A stretch of 64,000 nt of DNA from Mangrovimicrobium sp033283385 (GTDB taxonomy: Bacteria; Pseudomonadota; Gammaproteobacteria; Pseudomonadales; Halieaceae), in the NCBI GenBank assembly GCA_033283385.1, contig JAWMQQ010000003.1, positions 124,001 to 188,000 on the forward strand. The letters are read 5' to 3'. Under the pieces are notes generated by a model. That model saw nothing but the letters and a program-made list of their open reading frames with translations, was not told the DNA's origin and did no database searches. The position numbers and the translations under genes were made by a program. Positions 26,965 through 34,616 of this stretch are shown in pieces (the first letter of the stretch is position 1; every line of letters starts with the position of its first letter).

Positions 26965-27909
26965 CTACGCCTCGCGCTGCGCGGGCACGGGTTTGAGGTG
27001 GCTGTAGATGGCCTCTACACCGTGCGCGTCGTACCACGCCAGTTGTTTGCGAATGGTCTCGGCGAAGGATACCCGCGCCTTCCAGCCCAGGCGCGCCTCG
27101 GTCTGCGAGGGATCGAGTACGACAACGGGCACATCGTCTTCACCCGGGTCGACCTCATCCACCGCCACTTCGGGCGTACCCAGGTAGGTCGCCACTTCGC
27201 GGAACACCTCGGCAATGGAATGCCCCTCGCCGCTGGAGACGTTGAAACAACCGGTGTGGGCCTGCTCAAGTTGCAACACGGTTGCGAGCAGGTCGAGGAA
27301 ATCCTGCATGTCCAGGAAGTCGCGAACCGACCTCGTGCAGAAGCAGGGCAGGCCGGATTTCAGGCGCTTGTAGAAAGTGGGAATGGGCCCTATCGACAAC
27401 CTGGGCCCGCACACATTGGCGATGCGCAGCGAAACTACCGGCACCTCCGACTGCAGCAGGTAGCTTTCGCCGGCGGTCTTCGAAATGCCGTAACTGCCCA
27501 CCGGGTCCAGCGGATGGTCGACGGGAATCGGCACGCTGCGCGGTCGGCCATAACACAGCGTGGTCTGGAAGTTGATGACCTGCCTGACGCCCACGGCAGC
27601 GGATGCGTCCGCCACATTGATGCTGCCGAGGACGTTGGTCTGCGCATCCCCGGTCCAGTCCATGGGATCCTTGTAGGACGCGGCGCTATGGATGACGTGT
27701 GAAGGCCGGAAATCCGCGAATGTTTTCGCCACCAGGGCCGCGTCGGCAACCGAGCCCTCCACCACCAGCACCCCGGGAACCTGCTCCACCAGCTGCCGCC
27801 TGCTGGTGGCGAAGTTATCGATGACACACAGCTCGACCCCTTGCCGGCACAGGGCCTCGGCGATATTGGATCCCAGGCAGCCCGCGCCGCCGGTAATGAG
27901 CACCCTCAC
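26965..27909 (-). CDS. NAD-dependent sugar epimerase/dehydratase 2, 314 aa
   Basis: This is an extended short-chain dehydrogenase acting on a nucleotide sugar. The NAD loop GGAGCLGSNIAE is at residues 7-18, and the acidic adenosine-ribose residue is in VIDNFATS. SAASYKDPMDW replaces the usual AAQ motif, and the active site is FQTTLCYG followed by YGISKTAGE (YxxxK). RIANVCGPR is the usual substrate-side segment. It overlaps the preceding paralogue by four bases (27906-27909), and the two share the SAASYKDP, FQT-LCYG and TRS-RDF phrases, so they are a tandem duplication. The second copy may catalyse a different step of the same sugar pathway. The substrate is unknown. Confidence 0.85.
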   Translation of the reverse strand: MRVLITGGAGCLGSNIAEALCRQGVELCVIDNFATSRRQLVEQVPGVLVVEGSVADAALVAKTFADFRPSHVIHSAASYKDPMDWTGDAQTNVLGSINVADASAAVGVRQVINFQTTLCYGRPRSVPIPVDHPLDPVGSYGISKTAGESYLLQSEVPVVSLRIANVCGPRLSIGPIPTFYKRLKSGLPCFCTRSVRDFLDMQDFLDLLATVLQLEQAHTGCFNVSSGEGHSIAEVFREVATYLGTPEVAVDEVDPGEDDVPVVVLDPSQTEARLGWKARVSFAETIRKQLAWYDAHGVEAIYSHLKPVPAQREA

Positions 27910-28853
27910 CTGGCGGCTCCCACTCCCTCGACCTTCAGGTGTGTGTATTCGCCGAGGGTGCCGTGCTGCTGGTAGTACTCGATGGCGCTCCTGACGGTCT
28001 GCTCGATGGGAGTGAATTCGACGGGGCCGAAATCCTCGAATGTGTGGCTGGGATCCAGCAGGATCGAAGCGACGTCGTCCGGGCCGATATCGCGGATGTC
28101 CGGCGCCGGTATCGGGTCGAGCCCCATGGCGGCGGCCACATGGTCGTAGAGTTCGATGATCGCCACGTCCGACCCGGACGAAAAATGGTAGAAGCCCCTG
28201 CCGGTACCGTCGCAGGCCTTCAGCACAACCCTCGCGAGGTCTTTTACAAAAACGAAATCCCGCCGCGACCGGGTGACGAAGCAGGTCTGGCCGTTTTTCA
28301 GTCGCTGGAAAAAGATCGGGAGCGGCCCCGCCACGTTTCTCGGGCCGATGACATTGGCCAGCCGAAAACTGACGAAGTCCATGCCGGAGAGCTCGAGGTA
28401 CATTTCGTTGGTGGTTTTGGATATGGCGTAGCTGCTGCCCGATGGCACCCGCGGGTGGTTGAGCGTAATCGGCTGCTCCAGCGGTTTCTGCCCGTAGCAG
28501 AGGGCTGTCTGGAAGTAGATGAACCTGCCGGTGCCAAACCGCCTGGCGGCGTCGATCACGTTGGCCCCGCCCACGCAGTTGGTCAGGGTGTCGTTGTACC
28601 AGTCCGCCGGGTCCTTGTAGGAAGCGGCGGCGTGCACCACGACATCGGGACTGAAGCGCTCCATCAGCTCGTTCACCAGCTCGCGATCGGCAATGGTGCC
28701 GATCACCACCTCCAGCTTGTCGTGCTGCGCCAGGTGTTCACGCCTGCCGGTAGCGAGGTTGTCTATGGTCAGCACCTGGTCGCCCCTGCTTAGCAGTTCC
28801 TCGATGACGTGCGAGCCAATCTGGCCGAGACCCCCGGTTACAAAGATTTTCAC
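27906..28853 (-). CDS. NAD-dependent sugar epimerase/dehydratase 1, 315 aa
   Basis: This is an extended SDR with the NAD loop GGLGQIGSHVIEELL at the N-terminus, the acidic residue in TIDNLATGRR, AAASYKDPADW, FQTALCYGQKP and SYAISKTTNEM (YxxxK). The N-terminus is closest to UDP/GDP-sugar epimerases and dehydratases. Genes of this kind convert NDP-hexoses for glycan assembly in the cytoplasm. Its last four bases overlap the start of the second epimerase gene, and it lies 27 bases downstream of the asparagine-synthase-like gene. All are probably one transcript. Two such adjacent paralogues suggest sequential or alternative conversions; the products cannot be deduced. Confidence 0.85.
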   Translation of the reverse strand: MKIFVTGGLGQIGSHVIEELLSRGDQVLTIDNLATGRREHLAQHDKLEVVIGTIADRELVNELMERFSPDVVVHAAASYKDPADWYNDTLTNCVGGANVIDAARRFGTGRFIYFQTALCYGQKPLEQPITLNHPRVPSGSSYAISKTTNEMYLELSGMDFVSFRLANVIGPRNVAGPLPIFFQRLKNGQTCFVTRSRRDFVFVKDLARVVLKACDGTGRGFYHFSSGSDVAIIELYDHVAAAMGLDPIPAPDIRDIGPDDVASILLDPSHTFEDFGPVEFTPIEQTVRSAIEYYQQHGTLGEYTHLKVEGVGAAR

Positions 28854-28880
28854 TGCCTGCTCCTCAATTGCATGATTCTG

Positions 28881-30800
28881 TCATTGGCCGGCCTTCAGCA
28901 TCTGCCGGTAGTGCGCGCCCCGGTCGTGAAACCTCTGGTGCCAGAGTTCCAGGCTCAACAACCCCCAGGTCTTCCTGGAGAACGCGGCCTCCCCGTCGAG
29001 GTTCTTGCGAATGGCATCGGCATTGAAATACGGCCGGTGTTTTCCCGCCATGTCACTGAAGACATCCATGACGTAGTCCCTGAGTTCCCCCCTGAACCAG
29101 TCCACCAGGGGCACGGGGAAGCCCATCTTGTCCCGCCGCTCCAGCACGCTGCCGGGAAGCATATCCGCAAACGCGTGCTTGAGCATGTGCTTCATCGTGC
29201 CGTCGCGAAACTTCACGTCAGCCGGGACGGTGGCCGCGAATTCCACCAGCGGGTGGTCGAGCAGCGGCACGCGGCTCTCGATGCCGTGGGCCATGCTCAT
29301 CCTGTCCTCGACCTGCAGCAGGGCTGGCAACAGGCACTTGAAATCGAAATGTGTCATGCGGTCGAAATACGCCTCTTTCTGCACATTTCGCGAGTTGTTG
29401 AAGACCTGGCAGAAATCCGCGTACACCCGCTCGCGCTGCAGGACATCCCGGTCGACCTCGTTGGTCAGGTCCGTGGAGCGGTCGATCAGGCGGAAGTAGC
29501 GGCTGTCCATCGGGTCGAACAGGCCCTCGCTCCAGAACTGCTTCATCAGCGGCTTGTATTCGCGCAACAGGCCGAGGTTGGGCACGATGGACTCGATGGT
29601 GACGACGTAGCTGCCGTTGCGATAGGTGCCGTCGATGGCGGCGCGCAGGCACTGCTCCAGGTAGGCCACCAGGTAGCGGGCGTAGCCGCCGAACATCTCG
29701 TCCCCGCCCTGGCCTCCCAGCACGACCTTGAGCTGGCTCGACGCCAGCCTGGATGTCATGAACTGCGGGAACGAACCGGGCCCGGCAACGGGGAAGTCCA
29801 GGTGATAGACGATGTCTTCGATATTCTGCCGGAAGTCATCCGCGGTGATATCCAGGCAGTGCAGTTCGCCCCCCGCGGCGGCTGTCACGCTGTGGGCATG
29901 GCGACTTTCATCGAACCCTTCGAGGCCCCTGAACCGGCCGTGAAACCCCTTGCGCACCTCGCCCGAGCCGGCGGCCATGGCATACACCAGGCTGGAGTCT
30001 ATGCCGCCGGACAGGTAGCAGCCGACCTCGACATCGCTGCGCAGGTTCAGCGCCACCGCCTCGGACAGCCGCTCCTGCAACTGGCCGTAGAAGTAGGCCG
30101 GACTGTGGTCGAAGTCGATCTCGTAGTGAACGTCCCAGTATCGCCACACGGTGACCTCGCCATTCCTGACCAGCAGCGCATGCCCGGGCAACAGTTGCCG
30201 GATGCCGGAAAACAGCGTCTTTTCCCCGATGGTGTACTGGAAGGTGAGGTATTCCGCCAGGGCGGATTCGTCTGTCTTCACCTCGGGCAGCAGGGGCACC
30301 AGCGCCTTCGCCTCAGAGGCGAAATAAAACACGCCGTCGACAACACAGTAGTAAAAGGGCTTGATGCCGAAGCGGTCCCGCGCGCAGAACAACTGCCGCC
30401 TGTTCGCATCCCAGATTGCGAAGGCAAACATTCCCCGCAGGGAATCCAGGCAATCCGTGCCGCGCTCCCCGTAAGCGGCGAGAATACGCTCGGTGTCGGA
30501 TGCGCTCCTGAACTGCCAGCGGTGCTTCAGCTCACTGGTGAGTTCCCGGTAGTTGTAGATTTCCCCATTGAAGGTGATGACAGTGCCGCCCGCCCCGTGC
30601 ATGGGCTGGTGGCCCGCCGCGCCCGTATCGATGACGGCGAGCCGGCGGTGCATCAGGCCGACATGGCCTTCCCCGGACATCCACTGCCCGGACCCATCCG
30701 GCCCGCGATGGCGCTGCAACTCGTCCATGACATCGAGTACGCGCCCGAGCCCGGCAACCGCCGCGCCCCGCAGGCTGACCGCACCCCCTATTCCACACAT
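28881..30800 (-). CDS. Asparagine-synthase-like amidotransferase 2, 639 aa
   Basis: This is a full-length AsnB-type glutamine-dependent amidotransferase. The Ntn glutaminase domain has Cys2 (MCGIGG), RHRGPDGSGQW, TFNGEIYNYREL and FCARDRFGIKPFYY. The synthetase domain has SGGIDSSLVY (about 260) and GGQGGDEMFGGYARY, the latter conserved in true asparagine-synthase-fold enzymes. ESRVPLLDHPLVEFAATVP is also diagnostic. It is the first gene of the minus-strand glycan block and starts 276 bases from the divergent plus-strand block. With amidotransferase 1 it gives the locus two such enzymes, so the glycan may carry amidated uronic acid or peptide-like groups. Housekeeping asparagine synthesis is the alternative. 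Confidence 0.9.
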   Translation of the reverse strand: MCGIGGAVSLRGAAVAGLGRVLDVMDELQRHRGPDGSGQWMSGEGHVGLMHRRLAVIDTGAAGHQPMHGAGGTVITFNGEIYNYRELTSELKHRWQFRSASDTERILAAYGERGTDCLDSLRGMFAFAIWDANRRQLFCARDRFGIKPFYYCVVDGVFYFASEAKALVPLLPEVKTDESALAEYLTFQYTIGEKTLFSGIRQLLPGHALLVRNGEVTVWRYWDVHYEIDFDHSPAYFYGQLQERLSEAVALNLRSDVEVGCYLSGGIDSSLVYAMAAGSGEVRKGFHGRFRGLEGFDESRHAHSVTAAAGGELHCLDITADDFRQNIEDIVYHLDFPVAGPGSFPQFMTSRLASSQLKVVLGGQGGDEMFGGYARYLVAYLEQCLRAAIDGTYRNGSYVVTIESIVPNLGLLREYKPLMKQFWSEGLFDPMDSRYFRLIDRSTDLTNEVDRDVLQRERVYADFCQVFNNSRNVQKEAYFDRMTHFDFKCLLPALLQVEDRMSMAHGIESRVPLLDHPLVEFAATVPADVKFRDGTMKHMLKHAFADMLPGSVLERRDKMGFPVPLVDWFRGELRDYVMDVFSDMAGKHRPYFNADAIRKNLDGEAAFSRKTWGLLSLELWHQRFHDRGAHYRQMLKAGQ

Positions 30801-31076
30801 ACCGTCGCTTCCAGCATAAACTGATTGCCCGGCTCGTCCGGGTAATCATCCCCCGCCCTGATCCACGTAGTGATGTTCTGCCCCCTGGAGGGTGAGTTTC
30901 TCAGCCACCGCTTTAGCAGTTATCATGCGATGGCCTGGTACAAGCACATTTCGGAGTTATCCATGTCGGCCACCTCTTCCGGTGACCTGCTTCGCGCAGC
31001 ACAGTGTAACGCAAATCGGAACTGCGGCCGGTAGCATGTCTTGCGATATCCCCGGTTCGTTCGTGGAATCGCGGCG

Positions 31077-32483
31077 ATGACTACCGATAGCAACACTTAC
31101 CAGTCACTGTTACAGGAATACAGCCTGCCCGCGGGCCACGACGGCGTGGTGCTGCTCGGCAATCCGGAGTCTGCCGGTGCCTGTAGTGAAGCCCTGCCTG
31201 CCTGGATCGCCTCCCTGGGCCAGGGCCTTCCGGTTCTGCTGGCGCAGCCCGAAACACCGGCGTCGTGCGTCGGGAAGCACTGTCCCGCGCTAGCGGATGC
31301 AGTCGTCTCGCTTTGCACCGAACCGGGGCCGGCGCAGGGTCACGCGTTGATGCAGGCCCTGCACGGCTTGAACATACGTGCCCCGGTACTGCTGCTTACC
31401 AATCCGGATTACATCCCGCTGGCCCGGCGCATGTTCGCCACGGCGCGGGTGTTTGCCGTTACGCCGCAGTTTCGTGAATCCCCGCCATCTTTTGCCAGGC
31501 CGGAGCGGCCCTTCTTTGATGCAGACCCGCTGATGCTGGAGCGCAGCCTGTTCTTCGATCGTTGCATGGACCTGCTGCTGTATGAGGCCGGTGAAGACCT
31601 GGAGTGGATGGAGGCGACCTACGCCTTTTTTGGCCAGAGCCTGCAGCTCCCGGCGAGCCGCCAGCAGTGCGAGGAGGCCTTCGCCGCCTGCACCGCCAGG
31701 CCGCGCACAAAGTCCATGCTCTTCCCGCATCGACTGGAGGTTCTCGTGCTACGGCACGATGGCGGCGGCAGCGAGGCGGCACAGGCGCCGGGCGGTCGGG
31801 CGCTGGAATATTTCTGCCGGCATTCACGGCACCGCGTGCAACGGGCGCGGCTCACCGGCGCCCCGGAAGAACCCGGCGCGAGCGAGGACGGCGTCGACCT
31901 GTCGGCGTTCGACGCCGTCATTCTCGATGGGCAGGCCACAACCCTGGACCCCGATGCATTCCCCGCCCGATACCGGGCCGCCATCGCGGCATTCACCGGC
32001 CTGAAAGCCTGCCTGGCCGACGAACCCGCGGATATCGCCAGCGCTCCATTGCTTGCGCCAGGCCGGGTGCTGCGGCTCGATGCCCGGCTGATGGAGCGCC
32101 GCATGGACAACCGGCAACTGTTGCTCGACGCCCTACTCAACGAACTCATGCCGGGCGTTCCCAACTGGCAGGTCCAGCGCGACCGCCGTTTTATCGCCAA
32201 TCACGCCTGGAGCGACAGGTCGCTTGCGGCGATGCCGTCACCGGCTCTCCCCCGACACGCCAGGCTGGATGACATGATCGCGGGGCTGCTTGAAACCGAA
32301 GCGGACATGGCGGCAGGGCTGGAGGCCATGCGCAAGGAAATCGCCGCCCTGGAAAAGGCCATCGCGGCGCGGGCCAAAGCCCCGACGCAGCAGCCTGCGC
32401 AGGGCCTGGCCGCGCTGAAGCAGGCGTTGCGGGCAAGGGCCGGACGGCTCTCGCGCCTTTGGCACGCGGGCAAGGCGGACTGA
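31077..32483 (+). CDS. Uncharacterised glycan-locus protein with GT-like segment, 468 aa
   Basis: I do not recognise this family. There is no signal peptide or clear membrane helix. The first half contains the Rossmann-like strands DGVVLLGNPES, LPVLLAQPET and APVLLLTNPDY. A region near residues 270-325 (LSAFDAVILDGQAT, YRAAIAAFTGLKACLADEP) is patterned like the first domain of the next gene's product (SFDVLCINYS, YENIRRFRGYKILFIQDEY). This hints at a degenerate GT-B-related fold. The C-terminus (about 400-468) is an Ala/Lys/Glu-rich probable coiled coil. ATG at 31077 is chosen over an upstream start. It is followed after one base by a glycosyltransferase gene, so the two are certainly cotranscribed. 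Confidence 0.6.
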   Translation: MTTDSNTYQSLLQEYSLPAGHDGVVLLGNPESAGACSEALPAWIASLGQGLPVLLAQPETPASCVGKHCPALADAVVSLCTEPGPAQGHALMQALHGLNIRAPVLLLTNPDYIPLARRMFATARVFAVTPQFRESPPSFARPERPFFDADPLMLERSLFFDRCMDLLLYEAGEDLEWMEATYAFFGQSLQLPASRQQCEEAFAACTARPRTKSMLFPHRLEVLVLRHDGGGSEAAQAPGGRALEYFCRHSRHRVQRARLTGAPEEPGASEDGVDLSAFDAVILDGQATTLDPDAFPARYRAAIAAFTGLKACLADEPADIASAPLLAPGRVLRLDARLMERRMDNRQLLLDALLNELMPGVPNWQVQRDRRFIANHAWSDRSLAAMPSPALPRHARLDDMIAGLLETEADMAAGLEAMRKEIAALEKAIAARAKAPTQQPAQGLAALKQALRARAGRLSRLWHAGKAD

Positions 32484-32484
32484 C

Positions 32485-33846
32485 ATGTACCAGCGCGACA
32501 CCCCCGGGACCAGCGGGCAGCTTCCCCCGACCGAGGCCGGCCGGCCACTCAACGTCCTGATGCTGCTGGATGCGAGATATCTTTACGTCAACACGATCCT
32601 CGATTACTGCGAATCGTTCGACCTGTATTCCCGCCACCGGATTACCTATGCGTCCAGCGCCGCGGCGACGCCGGGACTGCACACCCGCCTGGCGGCCTGT
32701 CCGCGGGACTTTTCCTCTTTTGACGTGCTGTGCATCAACTACAGCGCGCGCGTCGCCTTCGGCGAGCTGACGGTATCCGCAGAGACTTACGAAAATATTC
32801 GCCGGTTTCGCGGTTACAAGATCCTGTTCATCCAGGATGAGTACGACCACACCGGGACAGTCCGGGAGCGGATTCGCTCGCTGGGTATCGACCGCGTATT
32901 TACCTGTGTGCCCCCGCAATACATCGACCGGGTCTACCCGCCCGGGGATTGCCCGGGGTGCGAGTTCACCCCGGTGCTGACCGGCTATGTTCCGCCCGCG
33001 CTGGAACAACTGAGCCGGACGCGCCCGCTTGCGCAACGCCCCCGCCACGTCATCTACCGCGGCAACCAGCTTCCCTTCTACTACGGCGAACTGGGGCGCG
33101 AGAAGTGCTACATCGGCATGATGGTCAAGGCCGCCTGCATGCGCCGCCACCTGCCCGAGGACATCGAGTGGTCGACCACGCAGCGGCTCTACGGCCACGA
33201 GTGGGTGCGCTTTCTCCAGTCGGGCAGGGCGACCCTGGGGACGGAGAGCGGCGCAAACGTGTTCGATATCGACGGCAGTATTCGCCGGAACGTCGAGGCC
33301 CTGATGCGGGAAAACCCGCGGCTCACGTATGTCGAAGCGCGGGAGGCTTGCTTCGAGGAGGAGAATATCGGTGTTCGCATGAACCAGATCTCTCCCAAGC
33401 TGTTCGAGTTCATCGCCGCCAGGACGGCGCTGATTCTCTTCGAGGGCAATTACAGCGGCGTACTCGAACCGCACCGGCACTACATCCCGCTGAAGAAGGA
33501 CGGCAGCAACCTGGATGAAGTTCTCGACCTGCTCGAGGATATCGAATACCTGGCGGAGCTTACCGGGCGCACCTATGCAGACATCGTGGCCAGCCGCGAA
33601 TACAGCTTCGAGTCCTTCGTCCGGCGATTCGACGACATTCTCGACACCTTGCCCGCGCCTGCCGCCACCGCAAGCGTGGCCACCGAACGCGACCACAGTA
33701 CCCCGGTTACTGCGGAACACGCTTACCGCAACGCGCTCTACCAGCTCTATCTGCAACACCACCACCAGCCGCAACTGGCGCGCGACGGCGCAGAGCGTGA
33801 GCGCCTGCTCGCCCGGGTGGAACAACTCAGGAACAAGCGACCATGA
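32485..33846 (+). CDS. Glycosyltransferase-like protein, GT-B fold, 453 aa
   Basis: This is probably a cytoplasmic glycosyltransferase. The N-terminal domain starts LNVLMLLDARYLYVNTILDY and includes FDVLCINYSARV and GYKILFIQDEYDHTG. The C-terminal part has ARATLGTESGANVFD and SPKLFEFIAARTALILFEGNYSGVLEPHRHYIPLKKDGSN, which match the donor-site E-x-G and 'KLFE...Y.PLKKD' pattern of Glyco_trans_1_2/DUF3880-like enzymes. It begins one base after the previous stop and overlaps the PKHD hydroxylase gene by four bases, so all three form a tight operon. Sugar specificity is unknown. Confidence 0.75.
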   Translation: MYQRDTPGTSGQLPPTEAGRPLNVLMLLDARYLYVNTILDYCESFDLYSRHRITYASSAAATPGLHTRLAACPRDFSSFDVLCINYSARVAFGELTVSAETYENIRRFRGYKILFIQDEYDHTGTVRERIRSLGIDRVFTCVPPQYIDRVYPPGDCPGCEFTPVLTGYVPPALEQLSRTRPLAQRPRHVIYRGNQLPFYYGELGREKCYIGMMVKAACMRRHLPEDIEWSTTQRLYGHEWVRFLQSGRATLGTESGANVFDIDGSIRRNVEALMRENPRLTYVEAREACFEEENIGVRMNQISPKLFEFIAARTALILFEGNYSGVLEPHRHYIPLKKDGSNLDEVLDLLEDIEYLAELTGRTYADIVASREYSFESFVRRFDDILDTLPAPAATASVATERDHSTPVTAEHAYRNALYQLYLQHHHQPQLARDGAERERLLARVEQLRNKRP

Positions 33847-34514
33847 TCCTCACCTTTGACGACGTCATCACGGAAGCAGAGCACCAGGCGATCCTGGCCC
33901 ATATTGCCAGCGCCGAATTCGTCGATGGCAAGCAAACGGCCGGTGCCGCGGCACAGTCCGTCAAACGCAACGAGCAGGTACAGTTCGGCAGCGAGACGAT
34001 CCCCGCCATTACGCAGGTCGTGCTGGAGGCGCTGCGGCGCCACGAGCCCTTTCGCGCGGCGGTACAGCCCAAGCAGCTGCATTCGCTGATGACCAGCCGC
34101 TACAAACCCGGCATGGAGTACGGCCTCCACGTCGACGACCCGCTGATGGGCGGCGACGTGCTCTGGCGCACGGACGTCTCGATGACCCTGTTCCTCAGCG
34201 CCCCGGACGAGTACGACGGCGGCGAGCTGGCCTTCGAATCCGGCAGCGGCGAGTTGCGCTTCAAGCTCAAGCCGCGCTCCATCATCTGCTACCCCTCCAC
34301 TTCCCTGCACCGGGTGATGCCGGTCACCAGCGGCGAGCGGCTGGCGGTCGTCGCCTGGATTCACAGCCGGGTGCGTGAAGCCGCCGCCCGGGAAATCCTC
34401 TACGACCTCAGCGTGGCGCGTGAAGGGGTGTTCCAGAAGCAGGGCAAATGCCGGGAATTCGACCTGCTCGCGAAGACCTATAACAACCTGGTGCGGCGCT
34501 GGGCGGAACCCTGA
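33843..34514 (+). CDS. PKHD-type Fe(II)/2-oxoglutarate hydroxylase (PiuC/YbiX-like), 223 aa
   Basis: This is a non-heme iron hydroxylase of the prolyl-4-hydroxylase-like PiuC/YbiX family. The iron triad is H96-x-D98 in YGLHVDDPLMGG and H156 in STSLHRVMP. The 2-oxoglutarate-binding Arg is R166 in SGERLAVVAW. Length is near the family norm of about 225. Family members are usually next to TonB-dependent siderophore receptors. Here the gene is translationally coupled (ATGA, four-base overlap) to a glycosyltransferase, with no TonB receptor nearby, so a role in hydroxylating a glycan precursor or a peptide attached to it is an inference worth testing. It ends the plus-strand glycan block. Confidence 0.9.
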   Translation: MILTFDDVITEAEHQAILAHIASAEFVDGKQTAGAAAQSVKRNEQVQFGSETIPAITQVVLEALRRHEPFRAAVQPKQLHSLMTSRYKPGMEYGLHVDDPLMGGDVLWRTDVSMTLFLSAPDEYDGGELAFESGSGELRFKLKPRSIICYPSTSLHRVMPVTSGERLAVVAWIHSRVREAAAREILYDLSVAREGVFQKQGKCREFDLLAKTYNNLVRRWAEP

Positions 34515-34616
34515 ACAGCAGGGTTAATCAGCAAGAAATACAATCCTTTGCTTTGCGATTTAAGAAGGCTGAGTTAAATTTAGCGCGGACTAACATTTCA
34601 ACTCAGGGGAAGAGTC

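Noticed and set aside
28809..30824. A 671-residue plus-strand open frame antisense to amidotransferase 2
   Set aside because: GC-rich shadow frame: the minus-strand product has all AsnB motifs; the plus product has no recognisable domain.
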